In this document: in pieces, positions 54,930-64,000 of the stretch
Numbering within the stretch: the first letter of the stretch is position 1
How the letters are laid out: each line of letters starts with the position of its first letter
Assembly: GCF_014635485.1 (NCBI RefSeq)
Contig: NZ_BMCX01000001.1
Span: 489,634 to 553,633, forward strand
Length of the DNA stretch: 64,000 nt
Reading direction: 5' to 3'
Source: Corynebacterium pelargi
GTDB taxonomy: Bacteria; Actinomycetota; Actinomycetes; Mycobacteriales; Mycobacteriaceae
Translations under genes and position numbers: made by a program
The notes under the pieces: generated by a model
What the model was told of the DNA's origin: nothing
The model's input: only the letters and a program-made list of their open reading frames with translations
Databases searched by the model: none

Positions 54930-55384
54930 CAAAGCCTCTTTTGCTTTCTGGGTTCATTGATGCCTGGATCGTTGGGGATCGCGTCGCAGATTTGCTCGCC
55001 GCCACTTCCACCACTGAGCCTGCAGGCGGTGTTGGGAACACATTGCAGCCTACTCCTGGGCTGTTTGGATCCAATAATGCTTTTCGACGTCCCCCTGCCG
55101 CCAACCCCACAACGCCCACCTTGGAGTTACTGCCACAAGCCCTGCATCGCACCCCCTCGCGGCTGCCGGATCGCCCTCACGTACACCGTGGAAGTTGGAA
55201 GTGCATTCCTTGAGTGCTTGAAAACTGTTCATTGGCTCCAAAACCTTGGTCTGAAGCGGGAAAAAATGGCTAAAAGCAAAGCGATTTACCCCCGTGTCAC
55301 CTCGCGCATGCAGGCGATTTGTGCGAAGCTATCATTTACCTGTTGAGTAACAGATAAGTATTCGCACCAGTAGCAGAGGTTTCC
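54930..55384. other. Divergent intergenic region between the serine hydrolase gene and gltB
   Basis: About 455 bases. The right end carries a nested dyad (55321-55367) and the gltB ribosome site AGAGG. I see no credible gene; frames here lack ribosome sites and similarity. Confidence 0.55.
55321..55367. promoter_or_regulatory. Nested inverted repeats upstream of gltB (candidate operator)
   Basis: Outer arms GTGCGAA (55321-55327) and TTCGCAC (55361-55367) are perfect. Inside, ATTTACCTGTT and AACAGATAAGT form an imperfect 11-bp dyad (two mismatches) with a GAGT centre. The block ends 17 bases before gltB. It does not match the AmtR consensus. Confidence 0.6.
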
Positions 55385-58300
55385 ATGCGCACTATCGGCT
55401 TGTATAACCCAGAACACGAAAAAGATGCCTGCGGTGTAGCCTTCGTGGCCAATATGCACGGCAAGGCTTCACGAACGCTTGTCGATCACGCCATCCAAGC
55501 GCTCGTCAACCTCGATCACCGTGGTGCCGCTGGAGCAGAGAAAAACACTGGTGACGGCGCTGGAATCTTGATTCAGATCCCAGACGCTTTCTATCGCGAA
55601 GTGTGCGAGTTCGACTTGCCAGCACAGGGCAGTTACGCCACCGGCATCGCCTTCTTACCAAGGGCTCGCATGGCCATGTTGGACGCCAAACGCGAAATTG
55701 AAGCCATCGCGAAGGAAGAAGGCGCCCGGGTGATCGGCTGGCGCGACATGCCAACCAATCCCGAAGGCTTAGGCGAGATGGCACTTGATGCCATGCCCAG
55801 CTTCGCCCAGGTGTTTATCGAGGTTGCTCAACCTTCGGATGCAGAGTCCGACTCCGAGCTTCTCAGCGGCATCGAACTCGACCGCGTGATGTTCTTTATT
55901 CGCAAGCGTTGCGAGCGCGAGTTGGGCACCAAAAACGGTGAGGAAACCGTCTACTTCCCCTCGCTCAGCGCCCGCACCATCGTGTACAAGGGCATGCTCA
56001 CCACCCCGCAGTTGGCCAAGTTCTACCCGGATCTGCGCGACCCTCGCCTCAGCAGTGCCATTGCTTTGGTGCACTCGCGCTTTTCCACCAACACCTTCCC
56101 GGCGTGGCCTTTGGCTCACCCTTATCGCCTGGTGGCTCACAATGGTGAGATCAACACCGTGCGCGGCAACGAGAACTGGATGCGTGCGCGTGAATCGCTG
56201 ATCCGCTCGGAGCAACTTGGTTCCTTAGATCGCGTGTTGCCGATCTGTACGCCCACCGGCTCGGACACCGCTCGCTTTGACGAAGCACTCGAGCTGCTGC
56301 ACCTCGGTGGCCGCAGCCTGCCCCATGCGGTGATGATGACCATCCCCCAGGCCTGGGAGCACGCAGAGATCGCGCCTGAACTGCGCGATTTCTATGAGTA
56401 CCACTCCTGCCTCATGGAGCCTTGGGATGGCCCTGCCGCCGTTGCCTTTACCGATGGCACCCTCGTTGGCGCCACCCTAGACCGCAATGGTCTGCGCCCT
56501 GGTCGCATCTGGATCACCGACGACGGTCTGGTGGTCATGGCCTCTGAGGCCGGCGTGCTTGATATTGCACCGGAGAAAATCGTCAAGCGCACCCGCGTGC
56601 AGCCTGGCCGGATGTTCTTGGTCGATACTGCCCAAGGCCGCGTGATTGAAGACGAAGAGATCAAGCGCGAACTGGCTACGGCCGAGCCCTATGGCGAGTG
56701 GATCGAGCAGAACTTCGTCCACCTGAAGGATCTGCCCCAGACCCGCTATGAGTACATGCCGCACAATCGTGCGGTCTTGCGCCAGCGCGTCTTCGGCATT
56801 ACTGAAGAAGACGTCGATCTGATCATCCGCCCGATGGCGCTGGAAGCCTCCGAGGCGATTGGTTCCATGGGGTCTGACACCCCGATCGCGGCGCTTTCTG
56901 CTCGCCCACGCATGCTCTTCGATTTCTTTGCACAGCGCTTTGCACAGGTGACCAACCCGCCGCTGGACTCGATTCGCGAAAAGCCCGTCACCAGCATGTT
57001 CACCCTTTTAGGTGCGCAGTCCGATGTGCTCAACCCCGATGCTGAGGCAGCGCGGCGCATCCACATGGATCGGCCAATTATCGATAACCACGAGCTGGCT
57101 ACCTTGATCCACGCCAATGACGATGGCGATTGGCCTACCTTCGGCGCTGCCGTGATCTCTGGTTTGTACCCGGTGGCGCATCACGGTGCGGGTATGCGCG
57201 AGGCTATTGCGCGCGTGCGTCGAGAAGTTTCTGAAGCCATTGCAGAAGGCAAGTCGATCATCGTGATTTCGGACCGCGAATCCGATGAGCGTTTCGCCCC
57301 GATCCCCTCCTTGCTGCTGACTTCCGCGGTGCACCAGCACCTCGTGGCCGAGCGCACCCGCACCCGCGCCTCGCTGGTGATCGAGTCCGGCGACGCCCGC
57401 GAGGTACACCACCTGGCCATGCTGATCAGCTTCGGCGCCGATGCCATTAACCCCTATATGGCCTTTGAAACCATCGATGAGCTGCGCATGAAAGGCCAGT
57501 TGGGTGAGCTGAGCCTGGATGAGGCCTGCCGCAACTACATCCAAGCGGCTACCTCCGGTGTGTTGAAGGTGATGTCCAAGATGGGTATTGCCACGGTGGC
57601 TTCCTACCGTGGTGCTCAGCTTGCCGACGTCACCGGCTTACACCAAGAGCTGCTCGATGAATATTTCGGCGGGGTGCATTCGCCCATCTCAGGTGCAGAC
57701 CTTGAAGATATTGCCGATGATGTTCGCGCACGCCACCGTGGTGCATTCCTGCCTCGCCCTGAGGAACATGCCCACCGTGAGTTGGACTTGGGTGGTGAGT
57801 ACAAGTGGCGTCGAGAAGGCGAATACCACCTGTTTAACCCCGAGACCATTTTCAAGTTGCAGCACGCCACCAAGACTGGTCAGTACAACATCTTCAAGGA
57901 ATACACCCGCAAGGTGGATGATCAGTCCAAGCGCCTTGCCACCATTCGTGGCCTGTTCGAGTTCGCCTCGGATCGCGAGCCGATCTCCGTGGATGAGGTG
58001 GAGCCGGTTGCAGATATTGTGAAGCGCTTCTCCACCGGCGCGATGAGCTACGGCTCGATCTCCGCTGAAGCCCACGAGGTGTTGGCCATTGCCATGAACC
58101 GCTTAGGTGGCATGTCTAACTCCGGTGAGGGTGGTGAAGATCCAGCACGTTTCGACGTAGCCCCCAATGGCGATTGGAAGCGCTCTGCCATCAAGCAGGT
58201 GGCCTCGGGTCGCTTCGGTGTTACCAGCCACTACTTAAGCAACTGCACTGATATTCAGATCAAGATGGCTCAGGGCGCAAAACCTGGCGAGGGCGGCCAG

Positions 58301-59980
58301 TTGCCTCCGCACAAGGTCTACCCCTGGGTTGCAGAAGTTCGCATCACCACCCCCGGTGTTGGTTTGATCTCTCCCCCACCACACCACGACATTTACTCCA
58401 TCGAGGATCTAGCGCAGCTTATCCACGACCTGAAAAACGCCAACCCCGATGCGCGCATTCACGTCAAGCTCGTCGCCGAGCAAGGCATTGGCGCTGTGGC
58501 AGCAGGTGTGTCTAAGGCTCACGCCGATGTGGTGTTGGTGTCTGGCCACGATGGCGGTACTGGCGCTTCCCCGCTGACCTCGCTGAAGCACGCAGGTGGC
58601 CCCTGGGAGCTGGGCTTGGCAGAAACGCAACAGACCCTTTTGCTCAATGGCCTGCGCGATCGTATTCGCGTGCAGTGCGATGGTCAGCTCAAGACCGGCC
58701 GCGACGTGGTGATCGCGGCACTGCTTGGTGCCGAGGAGTTCGGTTTTGCTACCGCCCCCTTGGTGGTTGAAGGCTGCATCATGATGCGCGTGTGCCACCT
58801 GGACACCTGCCCGGTGGGTATTGCCACGCAGAACCCGGAGCTGCGCAAGAAGTTCACCGGCCGCGCAGAACATGTAGTGAACTTCTTTACCTTCATTGCC
58901 GAAGAGGTTCGCGAGTACCTAGCCCAGCTCGGTTTCCGCTCGATTGACGAGGCCGTGGGCCAAGCACAGGTACTGCGCATGACCGAGGATGCTGCCACCG
59001 AGCGCGCCGGCAAGCTGGATCTTTCGCCGATTTTCCAGCGCGTTGAATCCCAGCACTTCCGCAACCAGAACCTGCGCTGCACTAAGACTCAGGAACACTC
59101 CCTGGAGCAGGCACTGGATAACCAGATCATTGCCGATACGCAGCTGACGATCGACGCTGCTGCCGCCAAGAGTTCGGCGAGCGCACCGGCCTGGATGGCT
59201 GCCGGCGAAAACCCCCATATCGAGCTGCACTACCCCATTTCCAATGTGCACCGTTCCGTGGGCACCATGACTGGTTCGCGCATCACCCGCGCAGCCGGTG
59301 CCGCCGGGTTGCCGGATCACACCTTGCAACTCAACTTCACGGGCTCTGCCGGCAACAGCTTCGGTGCCTTTATTCCGAAGGGCATGACGCTGAAGCTCAC
59401 CGGCGATGCCAATGACTTTGTGGGTAAGGGCCTTTCCGGTGGCCAGATCGTGGTTCGCCCGCATCCGGATGCACCACAGCAATTGGAAAACAATCCGGAC
59501 ATCATTGCCGGCAACGTGGTCGGTTATGGCGCCACCAGTGGTGTGCTGTTGATCGGTGGTTCTGTTGGCGAGCGCTTCTGCGTTCGTAACTCCGGTGCCA
59601 CCGCGGTGGTCGAAGGCGTTGGTAACCACGGCTGTGAGTACATGACCGGCGGCACGGTGCTGATCGCAGGCGAGGTCGGCGATAACTTCGGCGCCGGCAT
59701 GTCCGGCGGCATCGCCTACCTACGCAAACAAGAGCAGCTCGAATCCAAGCTGAACCCGGATGTTGCCAATGGCGTCGAGGAACTTCTCAGCGAAGACCGC
59801 GAGACCATCAGCGACCTGCTCAACGCGCACGCTGAGGCCACTGGTAGGCAGCTTGATCTTGAGCCGGATGACTTTATCAAGATTGTGCCCGCACCGTATC
59901 GCAAGGTGCTGGACGTGATCGAAACGGCCACTGCCGAAGGCAGGGACGTCAACGTAGCGATTATGGAGGCAGTGAAATAA
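55385..59980 (+). CDS. gltB: GltB, glutamate synthase (NADPH) large subunit
   Basis: GltB hydrolyses glutamine and transfers ammonia to 2-oxoglutarate. The 1531-residue product begins with a 15-residue propeptide before the expected N-terminal Cys16 ([13 protein letters not shown]) of the class II amidotransferase domain, then a central domain, an FMN-binding synthase domain, the 3Fe-4S cluster cysteines C1131, C1137 and C1142 ([15 protein letters not shown]), and a C-terminal GXGXG beta-helix. AGAGG precedes the ATG. gltD starts in the TAATG overlap at its end. Confidence 0.97.
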   Translation: MRTIGLYNPEHEKDACGVAFVANMHGKASRTLVDHAIQALVNLDHRGAAGAEKNTGDGAGILIQIPDAFYREVCEFDLPAQGSYATGIAFLPRARMAMLDAKREIEAIAKEEGARVIGWRDMPTNPEGLGEMALDAMPSFAQVFIEVAQPSDAESDSELLSGIELDRVMFFIRKRCERELGTKNGEETVYFPSLSARTIVYKGMLTTPQLAKFYPDLRDPRLSSAIALVHSRFSTNTFPAWPLAHPYRLVAHNGEINTVRGNENWMRARESLIRSEQLGSLDRVLPICTPTGSDTARFDEALELLHLGGRSLPHAVMMTIPQAWEHAEIAPELRDFYEYHSCLMEPWDGPAAVAFTDGTLVGATLDRNGLRPGRIWITDDGLVVMASEAGVLDIAPEKIVKRTRVQPGRMFLVDTAQGRVIEDEEIKRELATAEPYGEWIEQNFVHLKDLPQTRYEYMPHNRAVLRQRVFGITEEDVDLIIRPMALEASEAIGSMGSDTPIAALSARPRMLFDFFAQRFAQVTNPPLDSIREKPVTSMFTLLGAQSDVLNPDAEAARRIHMDRPIIDNHELATLIHANDDGDWPTFGAAVISGLYPVAHHGAGMREAIARVRREVSEAIAEGKSIIVISDRESDERFAPIPSLLLTSAVHQHLVAERTRTRASLVIESGDAREVHHLAMLISFGADAINPYMAFETIDELRMKGQLGELSLDEACRNYIQAATSGVLKVMSKMGIATVASYRGAQLADVTGLHQELLDEYFGGVHSPISGADLEDIADDVRARHRGAFLPRPEEHAHRELDLGGEYKWRREGEYHLFNPETIFKLQHATKTGQYNIFKEYTRKVDDQSKRLATIRGLFEFASDREPISVDEVEPVADIVKRFSTGAMSYGSISAEAHEVLAIAMNRLGGMSNSGEGGEDPARFDVAPNGDWKRSAIKQVASGRFGVTSHYLSNCTDIQIKMAQGAKPGEGGQLPPHKVYPWVAEVRITTPGVGLISPPPHHDIYSIEDLAQLIHDLKNANPDARIHVKLVAEQGIGAVAAGVSKAHADVVLVSGHDGGTGASPLTSLKHAGGPWELGLAETQQTLLLNGLRDRIRVQCDGQLKTGRDVVIAALLGAEEFGFATAPLVVEGCIMMRVCHLDTCPVGIATQNPELRKKFTGRAEHVVNFFTFIAEEVREYLAQLGFRSIDEAVGQAQVLRMTEDAATERAGKLDLSPIFQRVESQHFRNQNLRCTKTQEHSLEQALDNQIIADTQLTIDAAAAKSSASAPAWMAAGENPHIELHYPISNVHRSVGTMTGSRITRAAGAAGLPDHTLQLNFTGSAGNSFGAFIPKGMTLKLTGDANDFVGKGLSGGQIVVRPHPDAPQQLENNPDIIAGNVVGYGATSGVLLIGGSVGERFCVRNSGATAVVEGVGNHGCEYMTGGTVLIAGEVGDNFGAGMSGGIAYLRKQEQLESKLNPDVANGVEELLSEDRETISDLLNAHAEATGRQLDLEPDDFIKIVPAPYRKVLDVIETATAEGRDVNVAIMEAVK

Positions 59981-61527
59981 TGGCTGATCCACAAGGATTT
60001 CTTAAGTTCGACCGCGAAGAGCCAGCGCACCGTCCTGTGCCGCTGCGCTTGATGGATTACTCAGAGGTGTACGAGGCTGCACCCGAAGGCCAGATTGAGC
60101 GTCAGGCAACCCGCTGCATGGACTGCGGTGTGCCGTTTTGCCACGAAGGCTGCCCTTTGGGCAACATCATTCCCGAATGGAATGACCTGGTGCGTCAAAA
60201 CCGCTGGCGCGAAGCCTTTGACCGCCTCCACGCCACCAATAACTTCCCGGAATTTACCGGCAGGCTATGCCCCGCCCCCTGCGAGGGTGCATGCGTGCTT
60301 GGGATCAATGATGATCCGGTGACCATTAAAAACGTGGAGCTGGCTATTGCCGAGCGCGGTTTTGAAGAAGGCTGGGTGCAACCAATGCGCCCAACCCTCG
60401 ACACCGGCATGCGCGTGGCAGTCGTAGGCTCTGGCCCTGCGGGTCTGGCAGCAGCCCAGCAATTGACTCGCGCTGGTCACACCGTGACGGTGTATGAACG
60501 CGATGATCGCCTCGGCGGACTGATGCGCTATGGCGTGCCGGAATACAAGATGGAAAACCGCTGGATTGACCGTCGCCTTGAGCAAATGCGCGCCGAGGGC
60601 ACCGAATTCCGCACCGGCGTATCCCCCACTGCCGCAGACTTGAATGTCTACGATGCGGTGGTGCTTGCCACCGGCACACCAATTCCGCGCGAACTTCCCG
60701 TTGAAGGCCGCGAGCTCGAAGGCATTTACCCGGCGATGGAGTATCTCAACCTCCAAAACCGCGTATGCGAGGGCGATACGGACGCCCCGGCCATTAGTGC
60801 CGAAGGCAAGAAGGTGGTCATCATCGGCGGTGGCGATACCGGCACCGACTGCTTTGGTACCGCTTTGCGCCAGGGTGCTGCCAGCGTGACGCAATTTGAT
60901 ATTCGCCCGCGCGCCCCGAAGCACCGCGCTGCCTCTACCCCTTGGCCGATGTATCCGCTGGTATATCGCACCGCCACGGCTCATGAGGAAGGCGAGTATG
61001 TGGTGCAGGGCAATGAGTCTGCCGATGAGATCGAAGCACTCGGCCTGGCTAGCCGTGAGCCTGGTTCACCGCTGGGTAACCGCGTGTATAACGTCAATAC
61101 CGTGAGCTTCCATGGCGAGGATGGTCGTGTGACCTCGTTGCGTGCCAATGAGGTGCAGGTGGTCAATGGTCGCCGTGAGGCGATCGAGGACACCGACTTT
61201 GAAATGGACGCAGATCTCGTGCTCCTTGCCCTGGGCTTTAGTGGTGCCGAGCGCGGCGGCGTGATCCACGAGCTTGGTGTGGCTTTTGATGAGCGTGGCC
61301 GGATGGTTCGTGATGAGGACTACCGAGCACAAACCAAGCCGCTGTTTCCTGGCTTTAAGCCACGGGTGTACGTGGCAGGCGATAATGGCCGCGGCCAATC
61401 GCTGATCGTGTGGGCCATTGCTGAAGGCCGTGCCTGCGCTGCTGCCGTGGACGCCGACCTCATGGGTGAAACGGCACTGCCCGTGGCGGTGACCCCGCGC
61501 ACCGAGCCTTTGAGCGTGCGTGCCTAG
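59980..61527 (+). CDS. gltD: GltD, glutamate synthase (NADPH) small subunit
   Basis: GltD takes electrons from NADPH through FAD and two 4Fe-4S clusters to GltB. The 515-residue protein has the N-terminal cysteines C46, C49, C54, C58 (CMDCGVPFCHEGC) and C97, C101, C105 (CPAPCEGAC), the FAD motif VVGSGPAGLAAAQQL and the NADPH motif IIGGGDTGTDC, with VYVAGDNGRGQSLIVWAIAEGRACA near the end. Its ATG shares a base with the gltB stop (TAATG), indicating translational coupling. Confidence 0.97.
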   Translation: MADPQGFLKFDREEPAHRPVPLRLMDYSEVYEAAPEGQIERQATRCMDCGVPFCHEGCPLGNIIPEWNDLVRQNRWREAFDRLHATNNFPEFTGRLCPAPCEGACVLGINDDPVTIKNVELAIAERGFEEGWVQPMRPTLDTGMRVAVVGSGPAGLAAAQQLTRAGHTVTVYERDDRLGGLMRYGVPEYKMENRWIDRRLEQMRAEGTEFRTGVSPTAADLNVYDAVVLATGTPIPRELPVEGRELEGIYPAMEYLNLQNRVCEGDTDAPAISAEGKKVVIIGGGDTGTDCFGTALRQGAASVTQFDIRPRAPKHRAASTPWPMYPLVYRTATAHEEGEYVVQGNESADEIEALGLASREPGSPLGNRVYNVNTVSFHGEDGRVTSLRANEVQVVNGRREAIEDTDFEMDADLVLLALGFSGAERGGVIHELGVAFDERGRMVRDEDYRAQTKPLFPGFKPRVYVAGDNGRGQSLIVWAIAEGRACAAAVDADLMGETALPVAVTPRTEPLSVRA

Positions 61528-61533
61528 CGTCGA

Positions 61534-62103
61534 TTAGCTTTTCGACGCCCCCGCGCCGCCCAAGCCGCGGCGCATCCCCTGGGCACCGACGGCGTTGAGA
61601 TCTGGAAGATCATCGAGGGTATCGCCATCGCCAAGCTGTTCTCTGGTGATGGTGGATACCGTGCCGTCGGTTTCAAGCACCATCGCGGCAATATTGTGGA
61701 AGCTGCCGTGGCCTGCCTGGCGTGCGGCTTGGCGCACGTCGGCTTCTCCCAGCCGGGCGGCTTTGAGGCCTTCTTCTACCATGCGGCCGTCGTACACCAG
61801 CACCACCGGTGAGGCAGTGACGAGCTTGCGCAGCCCCAGGCGATCACGAATCACCCTGGCCACAATGAATTGCAGGGCCAGCATCAAGGCGATGGCGGTC
61901 ACGCCCGCGCTAAAGGCCAAGTCGGTGGAGGTCACTGCCGTTGCGAGCATAGAGCCCACAGCCACGGTGACGGCAAAGTCGAAGGCATTGAACTTTGCCA
62001 ATGAGCGTGCGCCGGTGATGCGCAGCATCACCAGAAGTGCGACGTAGGAGCAGCTTCCTACGAGCAAAATTCGAATGATTGGATCAAGACCAGAAAACCA
62101 CAT
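61534..62103 (-). CDS. DUF421/YetF-type membrane protein
   Basis: The 189-residue product has three N-terminal membrane segments (about residues 10-28, 45-62, 66-85) including LRITGARSLAKFNAFDFAVTVAVGSMLATAV, and a soluble YetF-type domain with SPVVLVYDGRMVEEGLKAARLGEADVRQAARQAGHGSF. Function unknown; YetF relatives are implicated in spore or envelope biology elsewhere. It is convergent with gltD with only six bases between. CATACT lies seven bases before the ATG, suggesting a leaderless mRNA. Confidence 0.87.
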   Translation of the reverse strand: MWFSGLDPIIRILLVGSCSYVALLVMLRITGARSLAKFNAFDFAVTVAVGSMLATAVTSTDLAFSAGVTAIALMLALQFIVARVIRDRLGLRKLVTASPVVLVYDGRMVEEGLKAARLGEADVRQAARQAGHGSFHNIAAMVLETDGTVSTITREQLGDGDTLDDLPDLNAVGAQGMRRGLGGAGASKS

Positions 62104-62172
62104 GGGCTTCAGTATGCCCTAGCAAAGCTGGCTCCACGGAATAGTGCAGACGACGCAATCGTTGCACTAGAC

Positions 62173-62886
62173 ATGCGAATTGATATTTGGACTGACGTCG
62201 TATGCCCCTTCTGCTTTGTGGGCAAGGAGCACTTGAATCAGGCGCTGGAATCCTTCGAGCACGCCGACGAAGTAGAGGTGCACTGGCGAGCCTTCGAGCT
62301 TGACCCCACCTTGTCCGCTCAACCTGAAGGCACCTTGGTGGAGGCCATTGCCAAGAAGTATCAGGTGAGCGTGGAAGATGCCGCCAATAGCCAACGCCAA
62401 ATGGCGCAGCGTTTAAGCGAATACGGGGTGGAATTTGATTGGGAACATGCCAAATTCGGCAACACCTTTGATGCACACCGCTTGATCCAATTTGCCCAGG
62501 ACAAAGGCAAGGGCACGCAGATGCAAGATGCCCTCATGCGGGCATATTTAGAGCAGGGCAAGAATATTGCAGAGCACGCAGTATTGCTCGATATTGCCAC
62601 CGGCGTAGGTTGTGATCGAAACGATGTTGCCGCCTTGCTCGAAGGCGATGAGTACGGCGATATTGTGCGCGCAGATGAGGCCCAGGCCCACCAGATTGGT
62701 GTGCAGGGCGTGCCATTTTTCGTGCTGAACGCTAAATTCGCGCTTAGTGGTGCACAACCAGTAGAGGTGATGCTCCAAGGGCTCGAACACGCTTGGGCAG
62801 ATGAGAAGAACCTGCTTGCTCAACCCACCCAAGCACAAGGCTGCTGCGGCTCCGATGGTTGCTGCGGTGGATCCGAACAACAGTAA
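62173..62886 (+). CDS. DsbA/FrnE-like thiol oxidoreductase with Cys-rich tail
   Basis: The 237-residue protein has a thioredoxin fold with an inserted helical domain. The active site is CPFC (Cys11, Cys14) directly after the first strand (RIDIWTDVVCPFCF), and the cis-Pro region is GVQGVPFFVLN. It lacks a signal peptide, so it acts in the cytoplasm, as FrnE-type proteins do. The C-terminal 20 residues contain two CCG motifs (Cys224-Cys225 and Cys230-Cys231), an unusual addition. It is followed after 25 bases by an RclA-like reductase gene on the same strand. Confidence 0.88.
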   Translation: MRIDIWTDVVCPFCFVGKEHLNQALESFEHADEVEVHWRAFELDPTLSAQPEGTLVEAIAKKYQVSVEDAANSQRQMAQRLSEYGVEFDWEHAKFGNTFDAHRLIQFAQDKGKGTQMQDALMRAYLEQGKNIAEHAVLLDIATGVGCDRNDVAALLEGDEYGDIVRADEAQAHQIGVQGVPFFVLNAKFALSGAQPVEVMLQGLEHAWADEKNLLAQPTQAQGCCGSDGCCGGSEQQ

Positions 62887-62911
62887 GCACAGCACCGAAA
62901 AGAGGCACTTT

Positions 62912-64000
62912 GTGAACCAAGAACAACACGACTACGACGTTGCAGTGATCGGCTTTGGCAAAGCCGGCAAAACCATTGCACGCAAACGCGCCGAGGCCGG
63001 GGATTCGGTGGTGCTCTTTGAGCAATCGCCCCGAATGTACGGCGGTACCTGCATTAACGTCGGCTGCGTTCCTACCAAGAAGCTGCTCTTTGAAGCCCAC
63101 AAGACTACCGGCTCGGATGCCCGAGCCCGCTGGGAGGAAATCAAAGAGGCACGCAATGCGCTGGTGTCCACGATGAACGAGGCCAATCTGGACATGGTGG
63201 AACAAGCGGGCGTGAAGGTGGTGACGGCTCGGGCGAAATTTGTGGGGGCTCGAGAGATCGAAGCAGACCAGCAGCGTTACCGTGCCAAGACGGTGATTAT
63301 TAATACCGGCGCGAGTGCCAGGACCTTGGATATTCCAGGTATTGATGATCCACGAGTGGTTGATTCCACCGGCGTGCAGTTTTTAGAGCAGTTGCCAAAG
63401 CAGTTGCTCATCGTCGGCGGCGGCCCGATCGCCATGGAGTTTGCATCACTGTTTATCTCACTCGATGTGCAGGTGCGGATGCTCGATCAGAGCCCGCAAT
63501 TCGGTGGGCCTTTTGATCGGGATGTTGCCGATGCGGTGCTTGAGCACCTCCAAGACCAGGGCCTGGAATTCATTGCCAGCGCCGATGTGCAGCGCATTGA
63601 TGCCGATGAGCAGCTCAAGGTGCATGCCACGGTGGATGGTGCCGAGCGCAGCTTCGATGCCGATGCGGTGCTGGTAGCCATCGGCCGGCAGGCGAATACT
63701 CAAGATCTCGGGCTCGAGCATGCCGGTGTTGATGTTGATGATCGCGGTTCGGTGGTCGTCGATAAGCACCTGCATACTTCCGCTGATGGGGTCTATGCCG
63801 TTGGAGATGTCAACGGTGGCCCGCAATTTACCTATATCTCCTTTGATGATCACCGCGTGGTGCTTGACGATCGATGGGGCGAGGGGGCTCGTGATACCGC
63901 CGATCGTGTGATCCCCACTGCGACCTATATCGATCCGCCTTTGGCCACGGTGGGCCGCAACGAGGCACAGCTTGAACGCGAGGGCATCAGCTTTGAGGCG
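62912..64000 (+). CDS. RclA-like FAD/NAD(P) pyridine nucleotide-disulfide oxidoreductase, 3' end cut off
   Basis: The 363 visible codons encode a flavoprotein with the FAD motif VAVIGFGKAGKTIA (residues 11-24), the redox disulfide GGTCINVGCVPTKK (Cys47, Cys52), the NAD(P) motif LLIVGGGPIAMEFAS and VYAVGDVNGGPQFTYISFDD. The GFGKAGKT and QFTYIS sequences are characteristic of RclA/YkgC, a Cu(II) reductase linked to hypochlorite resistance in E. coli, rather than of mycothione or lipoamide reductase. The GTG start has AGAGG six bases upstream. The C-terminal dimerisation domain lies beyond the window. Confidence 0.88.
   Translation, partial: MNQEQHDYDVAVIGFGKAGKTIARKRAEAGDSVVLFEQSPRMYGGTCINVGCVPTKKLLFEAHKTTGSDARARWEEIKEARNALVSTMNEANLDMVEQAGVKVVTARAKFVGAREIEADQQRYRAKTVIINTGASARTLDIPGIDDPRVVDSTGVQFLEQLPKQLLIVGGGPIAMEFASLFISLDVQVRMLDQSPQFGGPFDRDVADAVLEHLQDQGLEFIASADVQRIDADEQLKVHATVDGAERSFDADAVLVAIGRQANTQDLGLEHAGVDVDDRGSVVVDKHLHTSADGVYAVGDVNGGPQFTYISFDDHRVVLDDRWGEGARDTADRVIPTATYIDPPLATVGRNEAQLEREGISFEA

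Overview
The window is a stretch of core chromosome from a Corynebacterium (Actinomycetota, moderately high G+C). Evidence for the assignment: an actinobacterial ctaE-qcrC-qcrA-qcrB cytochrome bc1-aa3 branch with a diheme QcrC, lipomannan mannosyltransferases (MptA, MptC, PimB'), a PknL kinase beside its Rv2175c-type DNA-binding partner, LtsA-type asparagine synthase, and a class II DAHP synthase. From memory, the gene order parallels Mycobacterium tuberculosis Rv2165c-Rv2220 and the corresponding C. glutamicum region; I could not run an alignment. No rRNA, tRNA, CRISPR array, insertion sequence or prophage was recognised.

Layout. 1-2.8 kb: start of the division and cell wall cluster on the minus strand (mraZ, rsmH, an FtsL-like gene, the 5' end of ftsI), with a 10-bp-phased MraZ operator. 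3.3-6.4 kb: DUF3040 protein, a HEPN-domain gene behind a LexA-like box, an acetyltransferase and metF. 6.6-21.9 kb: cell envelope block (idsA, mptA, Rv2175c homologue, pknL, aroG, RNase AS, mptC, a membrane acyltransferase, plsC, glk, pimB', two NlpC/P60 hydrolases). 22.5-29 kb: respiratory block on the minus strand (ctaC-ctaF and ctaE-qcrC-qcrA-qcrB). 29.5-36.6 kb: ltsA, an A-type Fe-S carrier, a DUF3043 protein, cobU-cobT-cobS and ilvE. 36.7-47.8 kb: pepA, then a lipoate block (aceF with three lipoyl domains, gcvP-gcvT-gcvH, lipB, lipA) and a DUF4191 protein. 48-64 kb: RDD protein, glnA, a PTS EIIC-like membrane protein, CsbD-like stress protein, an NhaC-like antiporter, a secreted serine hydrolase, gltB-gltD, a YetF-type protein, a DsbA/FrnE-like oxidoreductase and the start of an RclA-like flavoprotein.

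How the genes work together. The lipoate block puts the octanoyltransferase (LipB) and lipoyl synthase (LipA) directly after two of their substrate proteins (AceF and GcvH). glnA and gltBD form the GS/GOGAT ammonium assimilation pair. The ctaC/ctaF and ctaE-qcr clusters encode most of the respiratory supercomplex. mptA, mptC, pimB', plsC and idsA all serve phospholipid, lipoglycan or isoprenoid synthesis in the envelope.

Nothing in the window looks like a wholly new system. The best leads are regulatory and structural: a LexA-like box inside the promoter of a HEPN gene, a large nested dyad before gltB, an intrinsic-terminator-like hairpin just before the EIIC-like gene, a G-quadruplex motif before the antiporter gene, exact 134-bp repeats in aceF, and a Cys-rich tail on the DsbA-like protein next to the RclA-like gene. 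Many genes also appear to be leaderless.
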